NCBI GenBank assembly: GCA_036345935.2
Contig: JADWOT020000003.1
Coordinates: 16,758,509 to 16,822,508, forward strand
Direction of reading: 5' to 3'
Length of the DNA stretch: 64,000 bases
Origin: Taenia hydatigena
Taxonomy: Eukaryota > Platyhelminthes > Cestoda > Cyclophyllidea > Taeniidae
Both the position numbers and the translations under genes were made by a program. The notes under the pieces were generated by a model. That model ran no database searches and had not been told where the DNA came from. It saw only the letters and a list, made by a program, of their open reading frames with translations. Positions within the stretch are counted from its first letter, which is position 1. The number at the start of each line of letters is the position of its first letter. Of this stretch, positions 36,772-48,082 are shown in pieces.

Positions 36772-38641
36772 CTGCACCTCAGCTCTTTCATTTTTATTTT
36801 AAGGATGACTGCATTTACTGTCATCGTTTCCACAAGACTTACGTTTGATCAAGATGGCTGAGAAGATAAGGACGTTGCTTGAAATCTGCTCGCTTTTTTC
36901 ATGCATCGACGAGCTTAAGGCGTTCCCACAACGAGACATTGTCATTAATTCCACATAACTGCGGCATAAAACCCACCAAAGGTGGTCGTCTAATCCCTCT
37001 GTTTAGAATAGGAAATCCTTCTTTTTATTCTAATTTACATTGTTTTGCTTGTCTGAAGGTATCTCTTCGTGCGTTCAAGCGTGCATTAAAGCCTTCTTTT
37101 TTCTAAGTATAGAGTCGATACCTCTTTATCTCCATGCGCAATTAAGAGATAACTCAGAACCCCACGGTCGCCAGCTCTTGCTCCGAATTCAAATAACCTC
37201 GCAATCCACCTCCTTTAATCTCCATTTAATGTAAATAACGGGAGGTAAGTAAAAGACTGCCACACATACAAAGCATCTCAAAATTATCCCCAACGTTGAT
37301 GTGGACAATCAAGACTACTAAGGTAGAAATGACCAAAAAGAGAAGAATGCTGCATTTCTTCTTACCCCATCTCTAAGCCTCTGCACAAAAAGTCATTATT
37401 TAGGAAAACAGAATATCGTGGAGTCAAAATTCTGCACCCAGATAAAACGTTTCCCTTTAGAAAAAGGTGTTTACAAGTCACATGTTTACGTCAAGCACAG
37501 GGAAAGAATTTGTACGAAGAGTTTGGCAAGTGTTTTCTCTCCTTAGCTTTACAAACTTAGCTGTTGATTACATGTGTAACTAGTCAAGAAAAGGTAAGTT
37601 CTGCTAGTATTCTGGAACAAAAGGAGAAATAGATAAAGTAGGTTAAAATTTCGGCAAGGAAAGATATCCACTGGGCCTTTCAAAAGATGTGTTTGCCAAA
37701 CCATGGCGATTTTGGTAAGTCTTGAACATCTCGTAAAGCCGCCTGAATTCTCAAAGGCTTCATTCCATAACGACATTTGACGTACGCGATTTAGTCTCAA
37801 CGGACCGCCATCCAACCTCTGGGATTATTTTTCAGGTGCGTTTTGTCCCGAAACAACTCGTCTTACAGGAGAAATGGTATTCAGGAGCCTCGAATGGATT
37901 CACAGAAGCTGGCTACAGACCCCACAAAGATATGTGATGATTGAAAAGGTGAAATTATGACAGTGGGTGCTAAGAGCAACACTCAAGGCAAAACGGTATC
38001 TCTGTAGAAAAAAAATTATGCGCTTGAGCCTATTAGCCTCCATTGCAGTATTAAAGCTTACCGTCCTTACAGCGATCTTCTAGCATCGCTTCGTTGTTCG
38101 CAAATTAATGATACAGAACACCAAAAACACTCAATTGCGTCCAAATCTAAAATTATTTAAATTCTCTGACCATGTATTGCCTTCAACCACAGAGAGCTAA
38201 TTCAAACCACAATAACTTCCCTGTCCAGTTTGTTGTCCAATTACCATGTGTGAGGAGCGACTGAAGGTAGGGCTGTTGTATTTTGCAAATGGGTTACTAG
38301 GGCCCCCTCTTGCACTCGCAAACACATCCGACAAAGCACATTTCTACTGCAGTAGCGATTGCGTTTGACAGCTCTGTCCGCCCCCTGTCATGGCCTTTAC
38401 CTGACCGCCATGCTGGTGGTCTTCCCAATGTCTCTGCCCTTCCGAAACTTTTATCACAACGCAAAATACTTTATAATGTTTCGAGACTTTTATCCATCTT
38501 CCTACTTTGTGCAGCTTTGAAAACCTTACCGAACTTGGACAAAGTGAAACATTATTTGTTTAAAGTTCACTCCATTTTAACTTAAAAATGGACCTTCCTC
38601 GACAATTGTAAGAATTTCTTTAAAGCAACCTTTTGTACTCC

Positions 38642-38805
38642 TGAATTGTTTGTTTAACTCTCAGTTTTGAAAACGAGCCACTTGGGGCTCCAGTCATGCA
38701 CCCTTGCTGGGCGGTCTGGCCTCAGGGTCATGTCGGCGGCTTCCTAGTCCTGCAGTACGTCGACAATACATTTTCTTCCCTCGTAGGTCCTCAGAGAACT
38801 CTTAG
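38642..38805 (+). mobile_element. Solo LTR of the TRIM-like family
   Basis: It starts TGAATTGTTTGTTTAACTC and keeps the middle block (GGGCGGTCTGGCCTC, GTCGACAATACATTTTCTTCC). The 3' end is decayed near 38805. No PBS was seen. Confidence 0.45.
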
Positions 38806-39379
38806 GTCACTTCAAGTTCAAACAGAGTGTGAGCCAAATAGTGGTACTGAAAGTCCTGAATTTTCCAGATTTTAGAATTAAGATCTAACAGTTCAGATTG
38901 TTTTCAACGAGGAATGATCGAAGTTCTAAGTAATTAATTGCGAGGTTCTGTTTAATAAGTCTAAAATTACCATGTTTTTAGGCGATTGCAGGCAGTTTCG
39001 CACTTTTATTCGGATCAGATCTTACTTTTTGATTAAGCATAAAATTTAATTTTTTTTTAGATTCGTTTGGAATTTTCAAGGCTGCTTAATGACTTTGCAA
39101 CAATTTTCTATAAATTATATCCACGAAAAAGATTTGTGATTTTATTTTCCAAAGCACTTTATTACCGCAATGTATCACCGGAAGTATTTTTAAACTGAAA
39201 ATGACAAGTGAAAATTCCCCTTGGATTGACGTTGAATGAACAATTAACCCCCGAAATCATTTTTACACACCAAAAAGGTGGTTTGCCATGCATTTAACCG
39301 GACTTTTTTTAATGCTCAATATTTTTTTCTGCTTGATGGAGAGTTAAAAAAGCTTCAAAATTTACCCCAGTCAGTAATA

Positions 39380-40076
39380 CACAAGTAATACGTTAACTTA
39401 TTGGACGTTTCCCTTTGATTTCACGACCACGGAAGTCCACGTCTATTGTGCTTCCGCTGGCGGCGTGATCTCCGGGCTATGCCATTAATCCTCTACTCCT
39501 TCTGTACTCCAACAACGCATATTATCCTCCACATTGGTGGCAGCGGAACTGCTCTGATTTCTCTTACTAGATGCTTGACCTAAAGTTGACATAAGAAGGG
39601 TGTATGCTGAATCTGTAGCGACCATTGAACAGAAGTGTTTAAAATGACGTCCTTTTTCGGCAACTCCATCAGCCATTGACAACTGCAGCGACACTAGTCG
39701 TGGCCGTGAACCATCAGGGCAAGGTTGTTACAGAGCTGTCACTTTAACAAGCACGCGGTGCCTTCTTTGCCTCTCTACCAGCTGGAGAGAACCTAGATAG
39801 ATATGGCCCTGCCTGTGCGCCAGCCTCCCTGATACTAATGATTATGCAAGATGCCCAGTACATTGCTCTTTGCCCTAATGTAGTTCCGAAATAGGACGAT
39901 GCTCCAATGGCTATCGCGGTTGATAGGCGGCCATGCAAAACTTTAATTCCTTGTTTGGTTTGCATTCGCGGGCATTATGAAGCTCACGCTTATCGGTCTC
40001 CGTGCTATACTAGTAGCCTCCAGCCCTTCCCTGCGGCACCCCCGTTTCGTCTTCAGAGATGATTTGGGGCGCTACA
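39380..40076 (+). mobile_element. TRIM-like LTR element with both LTRs
   Basis: The 5' LTR ends CCACA at 39533, followed by the intact PBS TGGTGGCAGCGG (39535-39546). Block X is at 39694-39713 (CACTAGTCGTGGCCGTGAAC), and block Y is reversed at about 39740-39800. The 3' LTR starts TGCAAAACTTTAATTCCTTG at 39934 and ends GGGGCGCTACA at 40076. The LTR-to-LTR order equals that of 33983-34865. No coding capacity for gag or pol. Confidence 0.65.
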
Positions 40077-40715
40077 CACGAACAAATGATTATGGCAAGG
40101 CGTTGTTTTCCTAATGATTCTATTCCCTTTTAGAATTCTCAACTCATTTACCAATTTGTTGTATCTAACATGTTGGGAAAACAAGTTAGTATAAAAATAA
40201 AAGAGAGCAATAAAAAAGCGCTTAGGTTCGAAAAGTGCCATCAAACCAACAGTAGTGTCACTTAATGGTGCATTTCATGCCTCTATATTAACACACACAC
40301 TAGTTATAAAATCTCAACGATTCTGTCTCAACTGTCATTGCAGGTAAAATGTCAGAAATATTTTAGTGCAATGTATTTAAACATTCTCGCATTGAATTGG
40401 TCAATCTGCTCTCGGAAAAGCGTACTTTTTCCTTCAACTGTCGCGAAACCTGCAGGAAGAAGAAGTTTTTGGAATCAAAAGCGATGCAATTGAATAGAAG
40501 TGAAACAAAAGACAGGCTAAATACCTGAACTATGAATAGGCACAAAGGAAAGGGCCAGCTGAAGTGTTAAGATATAGGTTAATTTCTATGTGTAATATGG
40601 AATGCGTTTGAGAGACAAATTAGTAGCCACCGCTTGGAACATACATTCCTTTTTACAAATTCAAAGTAGAATTGTGTGTTTACGCTGGATCATATACGGT
40701 TCGCACTACAAAACA

Positions 40716-41674
40716 TTAAGCGTCCCATCCATTTATTCTTCCTGAAGTCGAAAGAATACTTAATACTTGAAGAGAATATGCATGTTCGGAGGCCGGGCCG
40801 CCCAATGGAATTTTAACAATCGACTTTTAAATGCTCACGAAAGCGAAAAAAGAATTAGAAAATAATCAAAGTATTGCATAGCCTTCTCTCTTTTTGAGCG
40901 TCGTCTTTAGCGCTCGACTCGGTAAGCATCCCGCAAAGCAGCCGATGCTGTAGGAATAGAACCCACGAGCCAACCGCCCTAGTCATCGTGATCCCATGCA
41001 ACTGAAACGAAATCCAACCACAACCTCGCTGACTCTTTTGGCCTTTGCACTGTTCTAGGACTTAGTTCTGTTTAAGAAATGCATTACGAAAGGAGAGCGT
41101 GCCGCCCATCGCTAGTTGTAAGAATACTGACCTAAAAGCCGAATCACTTAATGGAGGAAGGGTTAGAGTCTCAACTCCGTCCCTCCTTGATACTTTGCCC
41201 TCACTTCTGTTCTGTCCAGCCACATCCATCTAGCTGGTAGAGGGACGGAGAAGGTTTTGTATATTTGCTTAACACCTTCAGGCAGGTACCGTAAACAGTC
41301 TCGTACTGAACTTATCTGGATGGTACATAGCTACAAATAGTTTCGCTCTCGCTGTTAATAGCACTCCTGCAAAACACGAGACTGGTATAAATGCCGAGGA
41401 TATACGTCATTTGCAGGCCTTTTTTAAAGATGGTCATAAATTTCCCAATCCCTAGGACATGATTCATCCGCCACGTTTGGGTTTAGTATTCATGGTGGTT
41501 GCCCTTTAGGATCGGGTTCTCTTCCCACCGCGTATCGAGTCCTCCCAGAATATAAAAGGGGACATGATACAAAAACTGAAAATGTGAGGAGATGGAGTCA
41601 CCGGCATAACCCGAGGCCATGTCCTTAGCTGAAGGAAAACCAAAACTACTTTAACAATTAATCATAGTATTGCA
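40716..41674 (-). mobile_element. TRIM-like LTR element, minus orientation
   Basis: Read on the minus strand, the first LTR starts TGCAATACTATG at 41674 and ends near 41531, followed by a decayed PBS (CCACC remnant, 41518-41530). Block Y is at 41165-41300. The second LTR starts TGCAATACTTTGATT at 40878 and ends near 40716. Both LTR starts keep TGCAATACT. Confidence 0.55.
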
Positions 41675-44600
41675 TAGCAAAATGTAGATAGTGAAAACAA
41701 ATATTTTAAACTTAGCATACATTTAAATATTTTAGAGGGCTTTAGTTATTTCGTTCAGAGCTGAGTCTGCTCTAACAATGCAAGCCAGTAAGGGGGTGGT
41801 TATTGTTAGTAACTTACAGAGCGGGTGAGAAGCAATAGTCCAATCTGAAACTCCGCGTCCCAAGGGAGATGAATATCTTGGATCATTTAGGGTTAAATTA
41901 GACCAAATGCCTTTCCTGCCTCGACGCCTTGATTTGAGGGTCGTCTTCGGCTCGCCGTTTGGACGCAGTTAGTGCCTTAAAGGGTACCCGAAAGCCACTG
42001 CATGTCGTCTTTTTCAATCTAGTCAGAGTTGTGTCCTCTTTATGGTCTGCGTCCTGGGAATTTGCTGATTTGGCACTGCTCAGAGATGGACGGCACTCCG
42101 TGACGGATGCATTTCATATCAAAGTTTTATTTGCTTAAAAGTAGACACTCCAATAAAACTTTGGTTAGGACTGCTACACGGAGCTCGTGTCTTGCACGCA
42201 TTCTTTCCTGCCGCTTTTTTATCGTTTCAGTGTGGATTAGAGATGTGGAAGGAATTACGTTTATTCGCTCACGCAATTCATGGTGGTTTAATGAGGCATC
42301 CATTCAAAGTGGTCACGTCTTGCTACAAATGGACACATTTCGGTAATCTTTCTGTTGAGAGTCTGCAATTCTTAAGTCGACCACAGCACGTGCACTCCTC
42401 CGCTATGTTTCATTTTAGTAGCCAGCAATTGTTTCTGCAATTTTTCATCATTTATACTGAATTCGTCAGTGGTGGCAAGAATGTTGCCACTTGATTCTCA
42501 CCTCTGAAGTTGTAGCAACGTATACTGGTAGAGAGGAATACTGCTGGCACACTGGAGAACCGGAGGGTTGTGCAGCCACCAGCGAGAATTACACGGCTTA
42601 AGTGGTTAAATGTATAATTATACAGCGCCGTATAACGCAACATTGACTGCTTGAGCTTGAATTCGCATTTGGAGCAATCAAGGAGCCAAAGCCTCCACTA
42701 AAAAGTGCGCCTACGTGACCGCTAGCCGACTAATGGAGAAGAGTTCTGCTCCTTAGTCTCGTGTATTTATAAAATTTTTTTGGCCTTGACATTGTGGTGG
42801 TTCTAAGCACATTGATATTGGCCAATCAGGGGTGTTGAGTGAGAGGGCAACTCTCGAAAAGCCTCGGAGACTAACAGATAATCTAAAAGGGGTTTATGAG
42901 GTCGTAGACATCTCCAGTGCATGTCAAGTAGTCAAAAAGCCGCGACGGGGTAGTTATATGCTGGTTTTATCTACAACCCTAGAAATCTATTCCAGCATCT
43001 AATTTCCAGGCCTTCCGAAACGGCTTAACTTTTGCGTTCTCACTTTATTCCCTCCTGATTGGTCAAATTTGACTTAATGATGGACCTTCAGTGTGTACTA
43101 TTATCCACTTCAGGATTGAGGCCATTTAAAAGATACGTGACTAACCGCGGGCTCTAGTATCGTCCAGCACGCTAGTCGTCAGACGGGTGTCCACCTGTCA
43201 CAGCCCTAATACACTCAAACCTTACATTATCCTGGCTGGGAACCCGACAGCTTTGGTAGTCAAGCGCATAAACGCATTTTATACCCTTGGCACCATTTGA
43301 CTTTCATTGTTATAGATTAAATGCTTTCATTTTGGTAATAGGCAATCATCAATGCGAATTGGATGGAGAATTATGCCCATCTAAGTGATCCGAACCCTCT
43401 GAAATGAGAATAGTCTAAAAATCTGTACCTCTTATTACCGCTGTAAACTTTCATAGCCTTGGTAGTGCTTCGGACAGATTACCTGAACAATCGTTGGCTT
43501 GAAATGAGATATGGTGATGGTATACACATGTAATTTATTGCAACAAGGGTAAGGTTAATATTTGCCCTCTGAGGCAGTGACTTTTGACACAGAAACCGTC
43601 AAAATCCCTTCCACTCAGCAAGCAGGCAAGTAGGTGAGGCTGCCACACTAAGGGAGCTGGTTGAATAGGACGAAACATTTAATTGCCTCATTATCTTCTC
43701 TGAGGCATTGGCCAATAGAGCTACTTCTTTTTGGTGCACCCATGCGAATTGTTACGCGGAAGAAGAGTTTTCCGGTTTTGCTTGATCGAGTCCATTTAAT
43801 GAATGAAATTGACCGAGGTAGATCTTCACTACTCAAAGATTGAATAAAATCCTACACTTTATTTCAAACGTCCATAAGATTAAGGAAAACTTTTGTTTTC
43901 TACAAAGACAACGCTCACATAGCAATTCAAAGACTTCGACAGAACCGCTCAGACATGGAGACGAAGGGTAATAATAGCCCTCGGAGCCTAGTGGCAAACG
44001 AACCGCCCAGAAAGGCAGCTATTTTCAACTTGGTCTTTTACGAGTTTAACCGGTGTGATGTATGGTGCAGTAAGTGGTTGGTGAGACATAAAACTGCTTG
44101 GAGAGCACCTGTAACAACCATTCCATGCTTTGTCCTATCTCAAACATGGTAAAACACATCTTTCATGCTACCCAGCTACACCTGATTTCATGCCAGGAGA
44201 AGCAAGTATTCAGTGGAGGAAGTCAATCTATTAAGGTAAAGGGTACAAAAAATCCCAGGCGTAATAACCCTTAGCATTATGGAAGGTGGGATGCTCCCTA
44301 GCATGCACATCCGTTAATTTATAAACAACCTACTGCCTCGAACACTTAACCTTAATTTGATTTCTCTCTGCTCCTCCTCCTCCTCCCTCATTTCAAAATT
44401 AGCAGCGAGCCCACACCTGCGCTTCCGCACTGAAGGAACCCTTCCCAAATCAATATCCACATTCAAGGACGTAAAGAGAGTGAGGAAGAATATTATGCAA
44501 ATAAAGGAAAGAAAATTTCATTTTAGTCCCTAAATTAGAATATATTTTCGAAGTAAAAGCAGCCTCGGAGATTTGTTTAACTTCCTGGCCATCAAACTCA

Positions 44601-45033
44601 AGTAAATTTGAGAAATTCCAGCTTATTAATTATGAATCCATTCAACGAAGGGCAATGCTACGTCTTGAAGACTCATCGATGCATTTTATGTAAATGATAC
44701 CTCACTCACTCTTGTGAATAATAAGGCCTAACTACAGAAGGCTTCCGTTACAAACCGTGCATCCAAATGATGTCAGATGGAGTTGCCTTGATCCTATCAA
44801 GGCCATCAGCCAGGCTATATGCCTTTTTTAATTACCAATTTTGATGTGTAAGCGCCTAGGCGATGGCAATTCTGACAGCAGGCAATTAGGGGACTGTTGG
44901 AAATCACATTTGAGTCTCTCGGTCAGTTTATTTGCTTGTATTTATAATAATGGATTAACCATGACCTTAAAGTGTAGACAGCCTTACTCTCAGCCAATCA
45001 GGTGGGAATGAGTCAGAGACTTTTAGAGATTTT
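41675..45033. other. Intergenic stretch, nothing supported
   Basis: No gene recognised. Sequences containing CCAATCAGG occur near 42824 and again near 44995, which may mark another dispersed family, but the similarity is too short to define it. Confidence 0.35.
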
Positions 45034-45079
45034 AAAAAGAACATTCTGCCGGGTTTCCAGCCGCTCTCATCAGCTTCTT
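45034..45079 (-). ncRNA. Hammerhead-ribozyme-like motif, degenerate
   Basis: On the minus strand, in order: helix I 5' side AAGAAG (45079-45074); core CTGATGA (45073-45067); helix II region GAGCGGCTG; GAAAC (45057-45053); a loop of ten bases; GT; an H-type cleavage base T (45040); and CTTTTT (45039-45034), which pairs with AAGAAG over 6 bp including one G-T wobble. Helix III would be only two pairs (AC with GT), as in the minimal hammerheads known from Penelope-like elements and retrozymes. Helix II would be GAG/CTC with loop CGG, but its last base is G instead of C, so the copy is probably inactive. Confidence 0.35.
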
Positions 45080-45518
45080 CATAGGTTTTTGGTAACAATT
45101 ATTACAATAGTTAAAAATATTAAGTGATTCTACTTTAACAAGACACAAGTCTACACTACATTTTGCCTCCAAAAGTGAAGGAAAACCTCATCCCAGCTAC
45201 CTTCGAATTTATCGCATTTTTGAATCCCAACTGTTCGTTTTAATTTAAATGTGACTTTAGCTCTCAAGGATAAGTGGTATTCATCACTTGGTAACAGATC
45301 ATTAGGAGAATTTTAGGGATAGGGGTGAGAATAAGGCGGCGCCTTTTTCCTTCTCTTCTCCCATTCCAGAGTTGAAATATATTGCCATTGTCCAATCACT
45401 GGTTGCATCAAGTCCTGCTTTTTTTGACCTGTAAAGAAAGAACATTCGTTTTCTCGTCTCAAGCTATGCTGAGGAGATAGGACTGCAGGTAAAACAGTGT
45501 TGTGAGTGAGTTACTCAC

Positions 45519-45577
45519 ATGCAGCCAAACGAAAGTAGGGCATCTTGTAGCTGTGGCGTAGACAATGGGTGGATCGC
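45519..45577 (-). CDS. Candidate third exon of the Ig-domain gene
   Basis: On the minus strand a strong acceptor (GCCAATTCCTCTCAG) and donor (CAT/GTGAGT) bound 59 nt. Joined to the phase 1 end of the exon at 54283, it would read LNVTCDPPIV; a 'PP-x-V' linker between the first and second Ig domains is common in lachesin- and DIP-type proteins. The rest (TRCPTFVWLH) does not look clearly Ig-like, and the intron would be 8.7 kb. Speculative. Confidence 0.25.
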
Positions 45578-46489
45578 CTGAGAGGAATTGGCAAAACGTT
45601 CTTTTGCTTAACAGACGGTACAATATATCTCCGGGCGAGCCAGTCAGTAGGCAATTTAAAAGGGATGAATAACAAACAAACTGCCCTTCAAATGTCTTTT
45701 CATTTGTCAAAGCCTCGGATAGAGAACCCCACTTAATTAGTAGCTTCCGAAACCTCGTCTGTTGATGTGGGTGGAGGCGTCTTGAGAAGTCACTACCTAA
45801 CTATGGTTTGAAGTGGATTCATAATTCTAAGGGGTTTTTTAAAGTGAAAGGTTCATCTCAATCCTAACAAATGATAAACAAGAAACTTCAGCAGCTGTCA
45901 TTAAGTCATACTGGGTTCATCAAGCATTTGGATAGGCTAAGTTCGAACAACAGTTTATAATCGGAGGATATAGCGTAGTGAAGGATTGAAGGGGAGGCAA
46001 GAGTGCCTTGACATTAGATTGATGATGCATGAATGGGATCGCGTACTCTGACAAGTTACCTCCAGTGATTGTTATGCTTTTATTCTCACAAGTGTGTCTA
46101 TGACAACCTTGGGAAGCATTCTTCTGCCACTGTTTTCAAAATATGCCAAGAAATAAGGTTTCAAAGGAACAAAACAAGTGGCTTCATTTTGGTGGAATAA
46201 TACGCTTGTAAATTGGCTGACAGTCCATAAGTGGTGCCAGTTTTGGTGTACTATATGCTTTAACACAGCGGTAATGTGGGATGCAGGAAACCCATTTATC
46301 ATGTTGATACGGAAGTGAAAAATAAATTTAAGATATCACATGCTATTATGTGGGCGTTCCTAATCACAAATAATCAGGTGTGCCTGTTGCCCAAACGTCC
46401 ACATAAAAACTTAAGTCGAATGTCGTTGTCAAAAATAAAATGTGCTACATTTCTGGATTGGTCAAAGAAATGGGAAAAGGCAATCGTAA

Positions 46490-46638
46490 TGCTTTGTTTG
46501 TTGTCTGCCGGTTTCGGTTTTGATCTCTTGGGTGGTTTTAGATTGCCAGCAGCCCCATTCCCTCTCTTCATTGAATACACATATTCTGCCATGGCGTTGT
46601 GCCTTCTTTTGCCTTCAAGGAAGTCTCGACATACTACA
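46490..46638 (+). mobile_element. Solo LTR of the TRIM-like family
   Basis: It runs from TGCTTTGTTTGTTGTCTGCC to GACATACTACA (149 bp), with TTGAATACACATATTCTGCC and CCTTCAAGGAAGTCTCG in the middle. No PBS follows. The 127-codon ORF crossing it is produced by the LTR and is not a gene. Confidence 0.65.
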
Positions 46639-47047
46639 GTAATTAACCCAGACTTGTAAAATACAAAGCGCGACATAGTGGTAAACTTCTACTTCATTGA
46701 GAGATGCAGGATTTCGGGATTACGTCTCCTCGTATGTATTTTAATGCCGCCCTTCGCATCACGTGGTTCATTGGACATAACACAATGAAGGAGTTTAGCT
46801 AAATTGACACTTTGTGAGTTAATTACTAAATAGTAATTTTATTTTGAAGTGTCGAAAACATGCACCTCTTGTTTGGTGTCCCTCTGACTAGGCTTTATGG
46901 AATACATTGCTATGGTAATCGCTCCAGTTAGTTCAGGGTATGAAATAAGGCAATAGCAAATAAAACGATTTAGAGAAGTTAGGATGTTTGCCCAGGTCCA
47001 AAATAACTGTCCAGTGTGGTGTTATAAGCAAACAAAATCAGAGTTAA

Positions 47048-48082
47048 TGCAACACTTTGGTTGTTTGTCTAACTCTCCACTTGCGCGGACATTGAAGACT
47101 CACCGACTGTAATTCCGCTAAGCGGTATGGCTCATGGGCCATAGCAATACCTCTCAGCCCTTCTTTATGTCGGTAATACATATTCTGCCTAAGCATTGTG
47201 TATTCTTTTGTCTTAAGGATTAACTCAGAAGATTATATTGATGGCAGTGGAAAGCGAACTCATCTTAAAGAACAAAGAGCCTGTTACTCAATACCAAATA
47301 CTAAACTTTGACTCGGCAGAAGAAGGGCGTGCGCTACGAGTGGACGAATCCTTGTTAAACTCCATTCGAACTATCACATTCGCATTTTTTTTGGAGGATT
47401 GTTATTGACACATAAAGCAACGCTGACTGTGACTCATCTGAAGAAGTCCGTTAAGGAATTGTCTCCCTTGCTTAAATAAGGATGTCAATAGATTGAACAC
47501 TTGATACCTCCTCCACCTCCGTACTACCTAAATTGAACCCAAATAGACATGACTGGATAGCAACGAAGTGCGAGCAAAGGGCAGGGAGGAGGAGTTTCGG
47601 AGTTTTATCTCCATGAAACCAATTAGTTACTGAATTACTCAGCTTTGGGGCCTGTGCTGTTACCCCTGGTGAAGCAATTACGTTTCGATCCTTACATTCC
47701 ACTTCCCCCAGCACAAGTGCCAAACAGGACGAATTTTTTTAGGCCCAGCAGAATCTCCAAGAGAAAATCTTGACGTTGTGGTCAAATGTCTTCCCAGCTG
47801 CCTCGTAAAGTTAATGGCTGGTGCTGTTGGATTGTGAGTTTTTTCGTATAGCACAAACCGCGTTGTGATGTCCGGCGCAGGCGATTAACCAAGAAAAGCG
47901 CTGTGAAGCTGTGTCACATTTGGATTATTTCTTCAACTCCTTGTTTTACTTTTGTGAGCGCTTAAAGCTTTGCTTCTCTACACTTGCTAAGCGTTATGAC
48001 CTTAAGGGCATGCCAGTAGGCTTCCGAACCTTCTGGATGTCAGCAATAATTTTCGTCTTTATAAGGGACTCGAAGCGCCATA
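47048..48082 (+). mobile_element. TRIM-like LTR element with both LTRs, about 1.03 kb
   Basis: The 5' LTR is 47048-47237 (TGCAACACTTTGGTTG ...), with PBS TGATGGCAGTGG at 47239-47250. Block Y is reversed at 47500-47720 and block Z near 47868 (GCGTTGTGATGTCCG). A short purine run AAGAAAAG lies at 47891-47898. The 3' LTR is about 47911-48082 (TTATGACC, GGGCATGCCAGTAGGC). No gag or pol ORF. Confidence 0.65.

Noticed and set aside
40960..41000. tRNA-like B-box on the minus strand (GGTTCTATTCC)
   Set aside because: No A-box or cloverleaf could be drawn, and it lies inside a TRIM-like element. A similar B-box near 19947-19957 also failed.
42500..42553. Minus-strand segment with good acceptor and donor
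   Set aside because: Splice sites are plausible, but none of the three readings resembles an Ig domain or another family.
46276..46659. Plus-strand ORF of 127 codons
   Set aside because: Its second half is the translation of a solo LTR (46490-46638); similar peptides come from the LTRs at 20525-20710 and 27358-27513.
47472..47723. Minus-strand ORF of 83 codons
   Set aside because: It coincides with reversed internal block Y of the 47048-48082 element, which recurs without an intact frame.
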